The position numbers and the translations under genes are program-made. Under the pieces are notes generated by a model, which was given only the letters and a program-made list of their open reading frames with translations, was not told where the DNA came from and made no database searches. A stretch of DNA of 64,000 nucleotides from Polaribacter butkevichii (GTDB lineage Bacteria; Bacteroidota; Bacteroidia; Flavobacteriales; Flavobacteriaceae): positions 2,623,001 to 2,687,000 of the forward strand of contig NZ_CP150661.1 in the NCBI RefSeq assembly GCF_038024105.1, written 5' to 3'. Shown here piece after piece: positions 25,744 to 34,820 of this stretch. Every line of letters begins with the position of its first letter. Within the stretch, counting starts at the first letter, position 1.

Positions 25744-25771
25744 AAGGTAGGGTAAACTACGTATTAGTTGT
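25744..25771 (+). promoter_or_regulatory. ECF-sigma promoter box, copy d (before anti-sigma/receptor operon)
   Basis: AAGGTAGGGTAAA, 9 bases, AGTTGTTAC on the plus strand, in the 59-base gap between the sigma and anti-sigma genes. Transcription would begin a few bases before the FecR start at 25794, allowing the anti-sigma factor and receptor to be induced by the sigma factor. Confidence 0.8.
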
Positions 25772-25793
25772 TACATATATAGAAGTACAAAAA

Positions 25794-26708
25794 ATGGAAA
25801 ACGAAAACGACATCTTAAAATGGCTAAACAGAGATATTTCTGATGAAGAATTGACGCGTTTAAAAGAAACAAAAGACTTTACTACTCTAGAAAAAATTGC
25901 ACATTATTCCACGCAAATAGAAACACCAAAAGTAGATGTAGAAAAAGCCCTTGCGGACTTAAAATTAAAGACAAAAAACACCACTAAAAAAGGCAAAGTT
26001 GTTTCCTTTAATTTTAAAAAATTCTACAAATATGCTGCTGCAATTGTTGTATTGTTAACAACATCGTATTTTCTACTTTTTAATAATGAAGCTAATTTTA
26101 AAACCCAATTTGCACAAACAAAAAGTTTTAATTTACCAGATAATTCTGAAGTAATTTTAAACGCAAACTCAGAAATTACCTATTCTAAAAAAGATTGGAA
26201 AAATAGTAGAAATTTAACCCTAAAGGGAGAAGCTTTTTTTAAGGTTGAAAAAGGAAAAAAGTTTACGGTAAATACTCAAATAGGAGCAGTAACCGTGCTT
26301 GGTACACAGTTTAACGTAAAAGAAAGAACTAATTATTTTGAAGTAAAAACTTACGAAGGTTTGGTAAGTGTTGCTTATAAAGATACCCTTGTAAAACTAC
26401 CAAAAGGTACTATTTTTAAAGTAGTTAATGGTGTTATTGATACCAACAATACGTTTGATATTAGCGAGAAATCTTGGTTGCAAAAAGAGTCTAATTTTAA
26501 AAGTACTGCTTTGCGTTTTGTATTGCAAGAAATAGAAAATCAGTTTGATTATACGATTGAAACTAAAAACATCGATTTAGATATTTTATACTCTGGTGGT
26601 TTTACACATTCAGATATAAATGTAGCCTTAAAATCTATTACAATTCCGCTGCAATTGTCTTATAAAATTGATGGTAAAAAAATTACTATCTATACTTATG
26701 ATCACTAA
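25794..26708 (+). CDS. FecR-family anti-sigma factor
   Basis: This 304-residue single-pass inner-membrane protein has a cytoplasmic N-terminus (residues 1-75, Lys/Glu-rich) that would bind the sigma factor, a transmembrane helix (YAAAIVVLLTTSYFLLF, about 80-96) and a periplasmic FecR domain (FNLPDNSEVILNANSEITYSK through GEAFFKVEKGKKFTVNTQIGAVTVLGTQFNV). The C-terminal DUF4974-like domain (LRFVLQEIENQFDYTIETKN) contacts the receptor's STN domain. The receptor gene start overlaps its end by 11 bases, which indicates translational coupling. Confidence 0.93.
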   Translation: MENENDILKWLNRDISDEELTRLKETKDFTTLEKIAHYSTQIETPKVDVEKALADLKLKTKNTTKKGKVVSFNFKKFYKYAAAIVVLLTTSYFLLFNNEANFKTQFAQTKSFNLPDNSEVILNANSEITYSKKDWKNSRNLTLKGEAFFKVEKGKKFTVNTQIGAVTVLGTQFNVKERTNYFEVKTYEGLVSVAYKDTLVKLPKGTIFKVVNGVIDTNNTFDISEKSWLQKESNFKSTALRFVLQEIENQFDYTIETKNIDLDILYSGGFTHSDINVALKSITIPLQLSYKIDGKKITIYTYDH

Positions 26709-29226
26709 AATACGTTTTCTTTTATGTTGTTTATTATTGATGACAAGTGTTGTTTTTACTCAGAATTCTTCTGATAAAATTGCACTTTCTACCTTGCTAT
26801 CAACATTAGAAAAAAGTTACGATATTAAGTTTTCTTATTCAGATACTGATGTAAAAGACATTTTTATACCACAACCAAAACAAGGAATTTCTATTGATGA
26901 ATTATTATCATTTTTAAACAAAAAAACATTTTTACAGTTTAAAACTTTAGATAATAGATACGTAACCGTTTCATTTTTAAACAAAACCATTGCTATTTGC
27001 GGTACCGTTTTAGATGCCAAAACGCTAGAACCTTTATTACTAACTTCTGTAAAAGTAAATGGCTATAAATTAGGAACAACAACCAATAATAACGGTGTTT
27101 TTCATTTAAAAAATGTGCCTGTAAATGCTACTTTAAATATTTCTTTTATCGGTTTTAAAACTAAAAATTTTGCGGCTAAAGAATTGTTTTTACCCAGTTG
27201 TAAACAATTGTTTTTAGAAGAAGCTTCAGAGCAATTATCAGAAATTATAATGCCGCGTTTTTTAACTGCTGGTTTGCAAAAAAGTACTGATGGAAGTACG
27301 GTTTTAAATACCGAAAAATTCGGAATTTTACCGGGTTTAATAGAACCTGATATTTTACAAACTATTAAAATTTTACCAGGTGTAGAAAGTGTAAACGAAA
27401 GTATTTCTAATATTAACGTTAGAGGCGGTACAAACGACCAAAATTTAATTCTTTGGGATGGAATAAAAATGTACCATGCTGGTCATTTTTTCGGGCTTAT
27501 TTCTGCTTATAATCCCTATTTAACAAAGAAGGTTTCTGTGACTAAAAATGGTACAAGTAGTACTTTTTCAGACGGAGTTTCATCTACCATAAACATGGAA
27601 ACTTCTAACAGAATTACCAATAAATTTTCTGGTGGCGCCGGTTTTAATTTATTAAGTGCAGATGCTTTTGTACAAGTACCTCTAAAAGAGAATTTAGAAG
27701 TACATATTTCTGCAAGAAGATCATTTACAGATGTTATTAACACACCAACATATAACAATTATTTCTCTAGAAGTTTTCAGGATAATTCTATTTCTTCAAA
27801 TATTGTAAATAACACAGAATCAGATTTTTATTTCTACGATTATTCTTTTAAAGTTTTATATGATGTTAATTATAATCATGCCATAAGAACTAATTTTATC
27901 CACATTAAAAATAATTTAGATTATAAAGAACAATACACTTCTAATAATACACTTATTGAAGAAAATAGTGCTTTAAAACAAGAAAATGTAGGTGCAAAAA
28001 TTAGTTGGGATGCAAATTGGAATGCCAAATTTTCTACTACATTATCTGCCTTTTATTCAGATTATAAAATTAATTCATCAGATTTTAATAATGATACTGA
28101 TCAGTTTCAAACGCAGTTTAATAATGTCTTAGAAACAGAAATAAAACTGAATTCTAAATACGAATTTTCTGATGTTTTATTTTTTACTAACGGATTGGTA
28201 TTTAATGAAATAGGCATTAGAAATACCACCACTGTAAACGCACCAACTTTTTCTACTACAGAAAAAAAAGTGTTATTAAAAAGTGCTTTTTATTCTGAAA
28301 TTGAATATCAAAAAAACAATACTTATGCTAGGTTTGGAGTACGTGCAAACTATTTTGATAAGTTTAATAAATTTGTAATTGAACCTAGAATTAATATAAG
28401 ACAACAGTTAAATACTGCCTTTTCTTTAAAATTAGAAGGTGAATTAAAAAACCAAACAACGGCGCAAAAAGTAGATTTTGAAGAAAATTTTTTAGGCATC
28501 GAAAAACGAAGATGGATTCTTTCTGACGATGAAAATATCCCTATAGTAAAAAGCAAACAAGTATCTTTTGGTACTGCCTATGCTAAAGATAAATTATACG
28601 TAGATATTACAAGTTTTTATAAAAAAGTAGACGGAATTACAGCAGCAAATCAAGGTTTTTACAACAACATACAAACCTTTAATTCTATTGGTAATTACGA
28701 GGTAAAAGGGGTTGAATTTTTAGTAAATAAACAAACTGAAAATATTAGTACTTGGTTAAGTTATACCTATTCTAAAAATGAGTATTCTTTCGATATTTTT
28801 TCTCCAGAAACCTTTGCCAATAGTTTAGATATTTCTCACTCTGTAAGTGCTGCATTTAATTACAGTTTTACTAAAAAATTAAAAGTGTCTTTTGGCGGTG
28901 TTTTACGTTCTGGTAAACCCTATACAAAACCTGTTCTAGGAAATGAAACCATACAAAACGGAAATAGAACCATTGTAAATTACGACAATCCTAACCAAGA
29001 AAATTTAGCTAATTTCTTTAGATTAGATCTTTCTGGAAGCTATAAATTCGATTTTTCTGATGCCTTAAAAGCAACTATTCGTCTTGGTTTTACCAACATT
29101 ACAGATAAAAAAAATACAATAGATTCTTATTATGTTGTTGATGATAGTAGCCAAAATAATGTAAGAAGAGTAGACAATTATTCACTGCCTTTTACACCTA
29201 ATTTAAGTTTTAGAGTCCGTTTTTAA
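26698..29226 (+). CDS. TonB-dependent outer-membrane receptor with STN signalling domain
   Basis: Domains in order: signal peptide (1-22), STN domain (about 30-95, LSTLLSTLEKSYDIKFSYSD), a carboxypeptidase-D regulatory-like domain (about 100-180, GTVLDAKTLEPLLLTSVKVNG), a plug (about 215-320, with NVRGGTNDQNLILWDGI) and a 22-strand-type barrel to the terminal FSFRVRF-like aromatic end (NLSFRVRF). The STN domain signals through FecR to the ECF sigma factor. There is no SusD partner, so uptake of a peptide, siderophore or cofactor is more likely than glycan import, but the ligand is unknown. I chose the ATG at 26698 (MITKIRFLLCC), which overlaps the fecR stop. Confidence 0.92.
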   Translation: MITKIRFLLCCLLLMTSVVFTQNSSDKIALSTLLSTLEKSYDIKFSYSDTDVKDIFIPQPKQGISIDELLSFLNKKTFLQFKTLDNRYVTVSFLNKTIAICGTVLDAKTLEPLLLTSVKVNGYKLGTTTNNNGVFHLKNVPVNATLNISFIGFKTKNFAAKELFLPSCKQLFLEEASEQLSEIIMPRFLTAGLQKSTDGSTVLNTEKFGILPGLIEPDILQTIKILPGVESVNESISNINVRGGTNDQNLILWDGIKMYHAGHFFGLISAYNPYLTKKVSVTKNGTSSTFSDGVSSTINMETSNRITNKFSGGAGFNLLSADAFVQVPLKENLEVHISARRSFTDVINTPTYNNYFSRSFQDNSISSNIVNNTESDFYFYDYSFKVLYDVNYNHAIRTNFIHIKNNLDYKEQYTSNNTLIEENSALKQENVGAKISWDANWNAKFSTTLSAFYSDYKINSSDFNNDTDQFQTQFNNVLETEIKLNSKYEFSDVLFFTNGLVFNEIGIRNTTTVNAPTFSTTEKKVLLKSAFYSEIEYQKNNTYARFGVRANYFDKFNKFVIEPRINIRQQLNTAFSLKLEGELKNQTTAQKVDFEENFLGIEKRRWILSDDENIPIVKSKQVSFGTAYAKDKLYVDITSFYKKVDGITAANQGFYNNIQTFNSIGNYEVKGVEFLVNKQTENISTWLSYTYSKNEYSFDIFSPETFANSLDISHSVSAAFNYSFTKKLKVSFGGVLRSGKPYTKPVLGNETIQNGNRTIVNYDNPNQENLANFFRLDLSGSYKFDFSDALKATIRLGFTNITDKKNTIDSYYVVDDSSQNNVRRVDNYSLPFTPNLSFRVRF

Positions 29227-29308
29227 AAGAAAATAATTTACCTAAAATTTTATCACTTATAAGTATTGAAAAGTCTTAAAAGTAAAAATTTAAAGTTGAG
29301 TAAGTTTA

Positions 29309-29335
29309 TGAGATTTCTCCTATCGTCGAAATGAC
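29309..29335. repeat. Half-element of a GAAATGAC-type dispersed repeat
   Basis: GAGATTTCTCCT runs into ATCGTCGAAATGACA. It resembles the arm of a dispersed flavobacterial palindrome (GTCATTTCGA...GAGAAATC). A partner-like stretch, TCATTTCGAGTGATTC, lies at about 29874-29890, beyond the next gene. Confidence 0.45.
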
Positions 29336-29353
29336 AAATTGAATGAAAACTAA

Positions 29354-29794
29354 TTAATTTCTATCCATTCTAATATGCGGAATTCCGTCTTCTAAATATT
29401 CTTCACCAATTTGAATAAAATGATGAGATTCGTAGAATTTCTTTAAATATTTTTGTGCAGAAATAGTAATTTCATCAACCTTAAAATGAGTTTTTATCGC
29501 TTCTATAGACGCCTTCATTAAATCGTGTCCGTAGCCATATTTTCTTTCGGGTGCAGCTACCACAACCCTACCAATACTACTGTTAGTAAAATAATCTCCT
29601 GGTTTAAAAATACGCGTGTAGGCCACTATTTTATCATTTTTAGTACCAAAAACGTGCAAAGATTTTTGATCTTTAAAATCTACATCTTGGTACACACAAT
29701 CTTGTTCTACCACAAAAACTTCAGATCGTAATTGAAGTATTTGATACAGTTCTGTAGTTGTTAACTCTAAGAAGGTTTTTATTTGAAAATTCAT
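29354..29794 (-). CDS. ElaA-like GNAT acetyltransferase
   Basis: The 146-residue protein matches the ElaA group: the start FLELTTTELYQILQLRSEVFVVEQDC, the VAYTRIFKPGDYF strand, and the acetyl-CoA loop ERKYGYGHDLMKASIEAI in place of the usual RGxGxG. The reaction is transfer of an acetyl group to an unknown substrate. It lies between two fragments of a dispersed repeat and next to rpiB on the same strand. Confidence 0.88.
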   Translation of the reverse strand: MNFQIKTFLELTTTELYQILQLRSEVFVVEQDCVYQDVDFKDQKSLHVFGTKNDKIVAYTRIFKPGDYFTNSSIGRVVVAAPERKYGYGHDLMKASIEAIKTHFKVDEITISAQKYLKKFYESHHFIQIGEEYLEDGIPHIRMDRN

Positions 29795-29919
29795 TATTTA
29801 AAATCTTAATATTCTCTTTATTTTTTGGCTAAAAAAGTAAAATCACTCAAAAAACAACAGTTATTAACAGATTATCATTTCGAGTGATTCTTTTTAAATT
29901 TTGTATCGGAAAAAGTTAT

Positions 29920-30354
29920 TTATCCAGCACAAGAAATTTTTTGTACTCTATCTCCATGTCTTCCACCTTCAAATTCTGTAGAAAGAAAAATATCTACAAA
30001 GCCTAATGCTTGTTGTAAAGACACAAAACGTGCAGGAATCGTTAAAACGTTTGCATTATTATGTTGTCTTGTTAAGGCTACCAATTCATTATTCCAACAC
30101 AAGGCAGCTCTAATACCTTGGTGTTTATTAGCAGTCATTTGCGCTCCATTACCAGAACCACAAAGAATTATACCCATTTCTGCTTTACCACTTTCTACAG
30201 CATCTGCAGTTGGATGAATTGCATCTGGGTAATCCATAGAAGCATTTGTATCGGTTCCAAAATTTAGAACTTTATAGCCTTTTTTTTCTAAATGTTTTAT
30301 AATTTCGAATTTGTATTCTGTACCGGCGTGATCGTTACCAATGGCAATTGTCAT
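29920..30354 (-). CDS. rpiB: Ribose-5-phosphate isomerase B
   Basis: RpiB interconverts ribose-5-phosphate and ribulose-5-phosphate in the pentose phosphate pathway. The start TIAIGNDHAGTEYK, the anion-hole/active-site segment IILCGSGNGAQMTANK with the catalytic Cys, the NNANVLTIPARF strand and the EFEGGRHGDRV tail are all family hallmarks. Its 144 residues are normal. A promoter must lie in the repeat-containing region just upstream. Confidence 0.95.
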   Translation of the reverse strand: MTIAIGNDHAGTEYKFEIIKHLEKKGYKVLNFGTDTNASMDYPDAIHPTADAVESGKAEMGIILCGSGNGAQMTANKHQGIRAALCWNNELVALTRQHNNANVLTIPARFVSLQQALGFVDIFLSTEFEGGRHGDRVQKISCAG

Positions 30355-30373
30355 AATTTAATTTTTATATATT

Positions 30374-30445
30374 GTCATAACGAGTAAGAATGACGAAGTA
30401 ATCTTTTTATTAATTAACAGATTGCTTCATTACATTCGCAATGAC
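30374..30445. repeat. Dispersed repeat: long imperfect inverted repeat
   Basis: GTCATAACGAGTAAGAATG with ACGAAGTAATCT forms the left arm; AGATTGCTTC with CATTCGCAATGAC forms the right arm, around an AT-rich loop. It is the same family as the units in 529-793. Confidence 0.65.
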
Positions 30446-31061
30446 ATAGTTACATCAACAAAAATATAGTTTTTTATGGTTATCAACAGTTATAAACAAT
30501 CAAAAAAATAGCTTTTTTAATAACTTATTAATTTTAAACCCTTTAGCTATGTTAGGTAATTGTTAAGAAGTATCGGTAAAGTTTTACAAGTAAATTTGGT
30601 ATATTAAAAAATAATTTTAATACAGCGAGTACTATCACATACACAACTTTTTTTATGAGTTTTTGATAAAAGTTTATCAACATAAAATTAACCATTTGTT
30701 TACATAGATTTTGATGTTAACTATTAAGAATTTTAGGTTAACTACTGTTTATAACTATTGTTAATAACTCTAAAATTAAATTGATTTTTAAGCTTTTAAG
30801 TAACTCATAACTTGTCAATGATTTTTAATAACTCAAAAAAGAAAATAAAAAGTGATTTTTTTATAGTAGCTATTCACACACTATTATAACCATTATTGTT
30901 TTTTTTAAATTTAAAAAGAAAATATAATTATAATATAGAATGTTGATAACTGTTAGTAAAGTAAAATTTTAAAAATTGCTTTAATGAGATTACTTCATTT
31001 AAAGTTTCTTTGAAAAAGAATTTATAAAGTAGAGAAGAGATTGAAATAAAAGATGAAAGTA
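30446..31061. other. AT-rich gene-free region; candidate replication origin
   Basis: No gene is visible in this stretch. It contains DnaA-box-like nonamers: TTATCAACA at 30480-30488 and 30674-30682 (+) and 30941-30949 (-), TTATAAACA at 30490-30498 (+) and 30746-30754 (-), and TTATTAACA at 30759-30767 (-). All differ from the TTATCCACA consensus by at least one base. AT-rich tracts separate them. The location between rpiB and the lipid kinase gene, with parS-like sites about 15-19 kb away, fits an oriC, but AT-rich DNA produces such words easily, so this is only a candidate. Confidence 0.3.
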
Positions 31062-31235
31062 CTAAACTGTTTTTTTCTCAGCATTTAAAAGAGATAAAGT
31101 ATCTTTTTGAATTTCTACGAGTTCCTTTTCAACATTGTTGTTATTTAAAGAAGAATTTATACTCATTACCGTAACAACAATACCTGTAATAAATATAAAT
31201 AAGAATAAAGCAATGATTTTACGTAGATTTTTCAT
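31062..31235 (-). CDS. Small membrane-anchored protein, 57 aa
   Basis: The ATG at 31235 opens a frame encoding MKNLRKIIALFLFIFITGIV, with a basic start and a hydrophobic helix, followed by a hydrophilic tail with NNNN and a helical KELVEIQKDTLSLLNAEKK end. It could be a single-pass membrane protein or carry an uncleaved signal. It is too short for family assignment. It lies alone inside the large intergenic region, on the same strand as the lipid kinase gene. Confidence 0.5.
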   Translation of the reverse strand: MKNLRKIIALFLFIFITGIVVTVMSINSSLNNNNVEKELVEIQKDTLSLLNAEKKTV

Positions 31236-31463
31236 CTTAATAATTGGTTCCTTTCTTATATAGACGTATTGATTTATAAAACGTTACACAAAAATTAAGA
31301 TTTTTTTAACTTATTGAAATTTAAATTTTAAAAACTATGGGGTACTGCATGAAATTAGTAAGTTAATTAATTACTATTTTAAGTGAGATTTATAATTTAA
31401 AAAACTTTTTATTTAATCCCGTTGAAAAATGGGATTAAATATATATTAAAAACAAATCTATTA

Positions 31464-32393
31464 TTAATTAACACAAAAATTAATCGCTTTTTCAACAATA
31501 TCAACAGAAATAGTACCAGTTCCAATTAATTCTCCATCAGCTTGTATAAACGGTTTAGAAGATTGTGGAATAACCTTAATGGTTTTTGTTTTATGAGTTT
31601 CTACTTTTTTATGATGTACAATTTTTCCTGAATATAATTTTTTAAGATTAAAAAATAAATCTAAAATTGTTAAGTCTTTAGCAATTGTAATATCGAATAA
31701 ACCATCCGAAGAATTTACATTTTCTGTAAACTGCATTCCACCACCAGAAAATTTACAAATACCAATAATTGTCATTAAACAATTAGTTTCTATAACTTTA
31801 TTATCAAAAATAATTTTAAAAATAGTTTTTTTATAAAATAATAAACCTGCTATTCCGCTTATTAAGTAGGCAATAGATCCAAAACGTTTTAAAGTTTTTA
31901 GTTTATTAACAATATAACCATCGTATCCTAAACCAGCCACATTATTAAAATAGATAGTTTTACTTTCGGTTTTTAAAACACCAATATCTTGTAATATTGT
32001 GTTCTTTTTATGGATAATTTCTACAGCTTTTTCTATGTTATTAGGTATGTTATATGTTTTTATCCAATCGTTGCCAGTTCCTAAAGGTATCACAGAAATA
32101 GTTATATCAGAAGTTTTTGCGTACCTTTGCATCATTATTCCGTTAACTACATTGTGTAGTGTTCCATCTCCACCAATCGAAATAATATTTCTAAACCCTT
32201 TTTGAATAGCGTTTTGTACCAATTCAATTTCGTGTTTAGAAAATTGTGTAAAAGCAAAAGAATAATCTATATTCTTGTTGTTTAATAATTGTTTAATTTC
32301 CTTCCACTGTATAGAAAATTTTAGATTTCCAGCGATAGGATTTGCAATTATAAACCAAGAATTATAAACACTAAACTTGTCTAATTGAGACAT
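31464..32393 (-). CDS. Diacylglycerol/lipid kinase, YegS/DgkB type
   Basis: The protein has the DAGK catalytic fold: ANPIAGN near residue 19, the nucleotide-binding SIGGDGTLHNVVNGI, and VIPLGTGNDWIKTYNI. The second lobe includes FNNVAGLGYDGYIV and the C-terminal QADGEL. It would phosphorylate diacylglycerol or a related lipid using ATP at the inner membrane, recycling lipid head-group by-products. Its 309 residues are normal. It is divergent from rnr with about 110 bases between them. Confidence 0.92.
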   Translation of the reverse strand: MSQLDKFSVYNSWFIIANPIAGNLKFSIQWKEIKQLLNNKNIDYSFAFTQFSKHEIELVQNAIQKGFRNIISIGGDGTLHNVVNGIMMQRYAKTSDITISVIPLGTGNDWIKTYNIPNNIEKAVEIIHKKNTILQDIGVLKTESKTIYFNNVAGLGYDGYIVNKLKTLKRFGSIAYLISGIAGLLFYKKTIFKIIFDNKVIETNCLMTIIGICKFSGGGMQFTENVNSSDGLFDITIAKDLTILDLFFNLKKLYSGKIVHHKKVETHKTKTIKVIPQSSKPFIQADGELIGTGTISVDIVEKAINFCVN

Positions 32394-32505
32394 AAATAAT
32401 AATTAAATTAAAGCCAAAATACAATATTAGATTGATAACTATTTTTTAATGAAAATCACAGTAAAAAATTGTAATTTGGTAGTATATAATAAGAAGTAAG
32501 AATTA

Positions 32506-34731
32506 ATGACAAAAAAGAAGAAAAAAATATATAAAAAGAAAGGGAATGTTGTAAAAGACTTAACCAGAAATATATTTAAAGTATTAAATGAAGACAGCGA
32601 AAAAACTTATAATCATAAGCAAATAGCTGCAAAATTAAAAATTTCTGATACTGATGGTAAAACCCAAATAGTAAAGAAATTAGCAGAATTAGCTGCAACA
32701 AAACAAATAAAAGAAGTAGAAAGAGGTAAGTTTCAAATTAATGTTGATAAAAAATATTCTATTGGTACTTTAGATGTAACATCTACAGGTAATGGATATT
32801 TTATTACGGATGATTATGAAGATGATATTTTTATTCCGAATATTAATTTAGGTAAAGGTTTGCATAACGATACTGTTAAAGCCTTTGTTTACAAAAGACG
32901 TAATGGAAAGAAATATGAAGCAGACGTTGTAGAAATTATAGAACGCGCAAAAACAGAATTTGTAGGAGTTTTACAAAAAAACAAAAACAAAAATTTTGGG
33001 TTTGTAGTGCCAGATAACAACAAAATGTATGCAGATATTTTTATTTCTGAAAGTAAAATGAATGGCGCAGTAGATGGCGATAAAGTTCAGGCAAAGCTTT
33101 TAGATTGGCCAAAAAACTCTAAAAATCCTTTTGGTAAAATTACAACTGTTCTTGGTAAACCAGGAGATCATAATACAGAAATGCATTCTATTTTATTAGA
33201 ATATGGTTTGCCTTTTGAATTTGAACCAGAGGTTGAAAAAGAAGCACAAAATTTACCGATAGAAATTACAAAAGAAGAAATTTCTAAGCGTAGAGATATG
33301 CGTAAAGATTTAACTTTTACCATAGATCCTAAAGACGCAAAAGATTTTGATGATGCATTATCATTTACAAAATTAGAAAATGGTAATTATGAAATAGGTA
33401 TTCATATTGCAGATGTTTCGCATTATTTAGAGCCTAAAACTATTTTAGATGATGAAGCTTATAAAAGAGCAACCTCTGTTTATTTAGTAGATAGAGTAGT
33501 ACCAATGTTACCAGAAATGTTATCTAACGGAGTTTGTTCTTTAAGGCCAAATGAAGAAAAATTAACGTTTTCTGCTGTTTTTGAATTGAATAAAAAAGCC
33601 CAAATTGTAGGCGAGTGGTTTGGTAGAACCGTTACGTATTCAGACCAACGTTTTGCGTATGAAGAAGCACAATCTATTATAGAAAATGTAAAGTTATCTG
33701 ACGATGTGCAGCCTTACGTTATGCCTAAAGATATTTCTATCATAGATAAAGAATACACAGTAACTCCAGAAATTGTAGAAGCTACTTTAAAGTTAGACGA
33801 ATTGGCTAAAATTCTTCGTAAAAAAAGAATGAAAGCTGGTGCAATTTCTTTTGATAGAGTAGAAGTGAAGTTTAATTTAGATGAAGAAGCAAACCCAGTA
33901 GGTGTTTTCTTTAAAGAATCTAAAGATGCTAATAAATTAATTGAAGAATTTATGTTATTAGCAAACAGAAAAGTAGCAGAATTTATTGGTTTTTCTAAAG
34001 GAAAAGCAACCAATAAAACTTTTATTTACAGAGTGCATGATGAGCCAGATGTAGAAAAGTTAGCTTCTTTAGAAAATATGGTTCGTAAATTTGGTTACAA
34101 AATTAATACAGATACTAAAAAAGCTACTTCAGACTCTTTAAATCAGTTGTTAAGTGATGTACATGGTAAAGCAGAATCTAATATGATAGAAACTTTAACC
34201 ATCAGAACCATGTCTAAAGCAGTGTATACCACTAAAAATATTGGTCATTACGGATTGGCTTTTGATTATTACAGCCATTTTACATCGCCAATTAGACGTT
34301 ATCCAGATGTAATGACACATAGATTGCTTCAACACTATTTAGATGGCGGAGATTCGCCAAAATCAGATCCTTATGAAGAAAAGTGTAAACATTCATCTAA
34401 TAGAGAAGAATTAGCTTCTAAAGCAGAAAGATCATCTATTAAGTACATGCAAGTAAAATACATGCAAGATCATAAAGATGAAATTTTTGATGGTGTAATA
34501 ACTGGTGTTACAGAATGGGGTATTTATGTAGAAATTACGTCTAATAAATGCGAAGGAATGGTTAGAATTAAAGATATAAAAAGTGATTATTATATTTTTG
34601 ATGAAAAACAGTATGCTATTGTTGGGCAATCTACTAAAAATTTGTACCAGTTAGGAGATGATGTTAAAGTAAGGGTAAAACATACCGATTTAGAAAGAAA
34701 ACATTTAGATTTTAGTTTAATAGAAAAATAA
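32506..34731 (+). CDS. rnr: Ribonuclease R
   Basis: RNase R is a 3'-5' exoribonuclease that degrades structured RNA and takes part in rRNA quality control. The layout is a lysine-rich start, an N-terminal helix-turn-helix-like region, two cold-shock domains (about 80-230), the RNB catalytic domain with FTIDPKDAKDFDDALS carrying the metal-binding aspartates, HFTSPIRRYPDVMTHRLLQ, and a C-terminal S1 domain (FDGVITGVTEWGIYVEI). Its 741 residues are usual for Bacteroidota. It lacks the long basic C-terminal tail of E. coli RNase R, having basic residues at the N-terminus instead. Confidence 0.96.
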   Translation: MTKKKKKIYKKKGNVVKDLTRNIFKVLNEDSEKTYNHKQIAAKLKISDTDGKTQIVKKLAELAATKQIKEVERGKFQINVDKKYSIGTLDVTSTGNGYFITDDYEDDIFIPNINLGKGLHNDTVKAFVYKRRNGKKYEADVVEIIERAKTEFVGVLQKNKNKNFGFVVPDNNKMYADIFISESKMNGAVDGDKVQAKLLDWPKNSKNPFGKITTVLGKPGDHNTEMHSILLEYGLPFEFEPEVEKEAQNLPIEITKEEISKRRDMRKDLTFTIDPKDAKDFDDALSFTKLENGNYEIGIHIADVSHYLEPKTILDDEAYKRATSVYLVDRVVPMLPEMLSNGVCSLRPNEEKLTFSAVFELNKKAQIVGEWFGRTVTYSDQRFAYEEAQSIIENVKLSDDVQPYVMPKDISIIDKEYTVTPEIVEATLKLDELAKILRKKRMKAGAISFDRVEVKFNLDEEANPVGVFFKESKDANKLIEEFMLLANRKVAEFIGFSKGKATNKTFIYRVHDEPDVEKLASLENMVRKFGYKINTDTKKATSDSLNQLLSDVHGKAESNMIETLTIRTMSKAVYTTKNIGHYGLAFDYYSHFTSPIRRYPDVMTHRLLQHYLDGGDSPKSDPYEEKCKHSSNREELASKAERSSIKYMQVKYMQDHKDEIFDGVITGVTEWGIYVEITSNKCEGMVRIKDIKSDYYIFDEKQYAIVGQSTKNLYQLGDDVKVRVKHTDLERKHLDFSLIEK

Positions 34732-34820
34732 AATTAGCAATTTTGCCACTATATAAACGTTATTAAGTTCTTATAGTGGTATGTTTATTGATTTAAACAC
34801 GGTAATTAAATTTTAAAACA

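Noticed and set aside
22452..29226. Polysaccharide utilisation locus
   Set aside because: The TonB receptor has no SusD partner and there are no glycoside hydrolases or sulfatases. The FecI/FecR/STN layout fits signalling-linked uptake instead.
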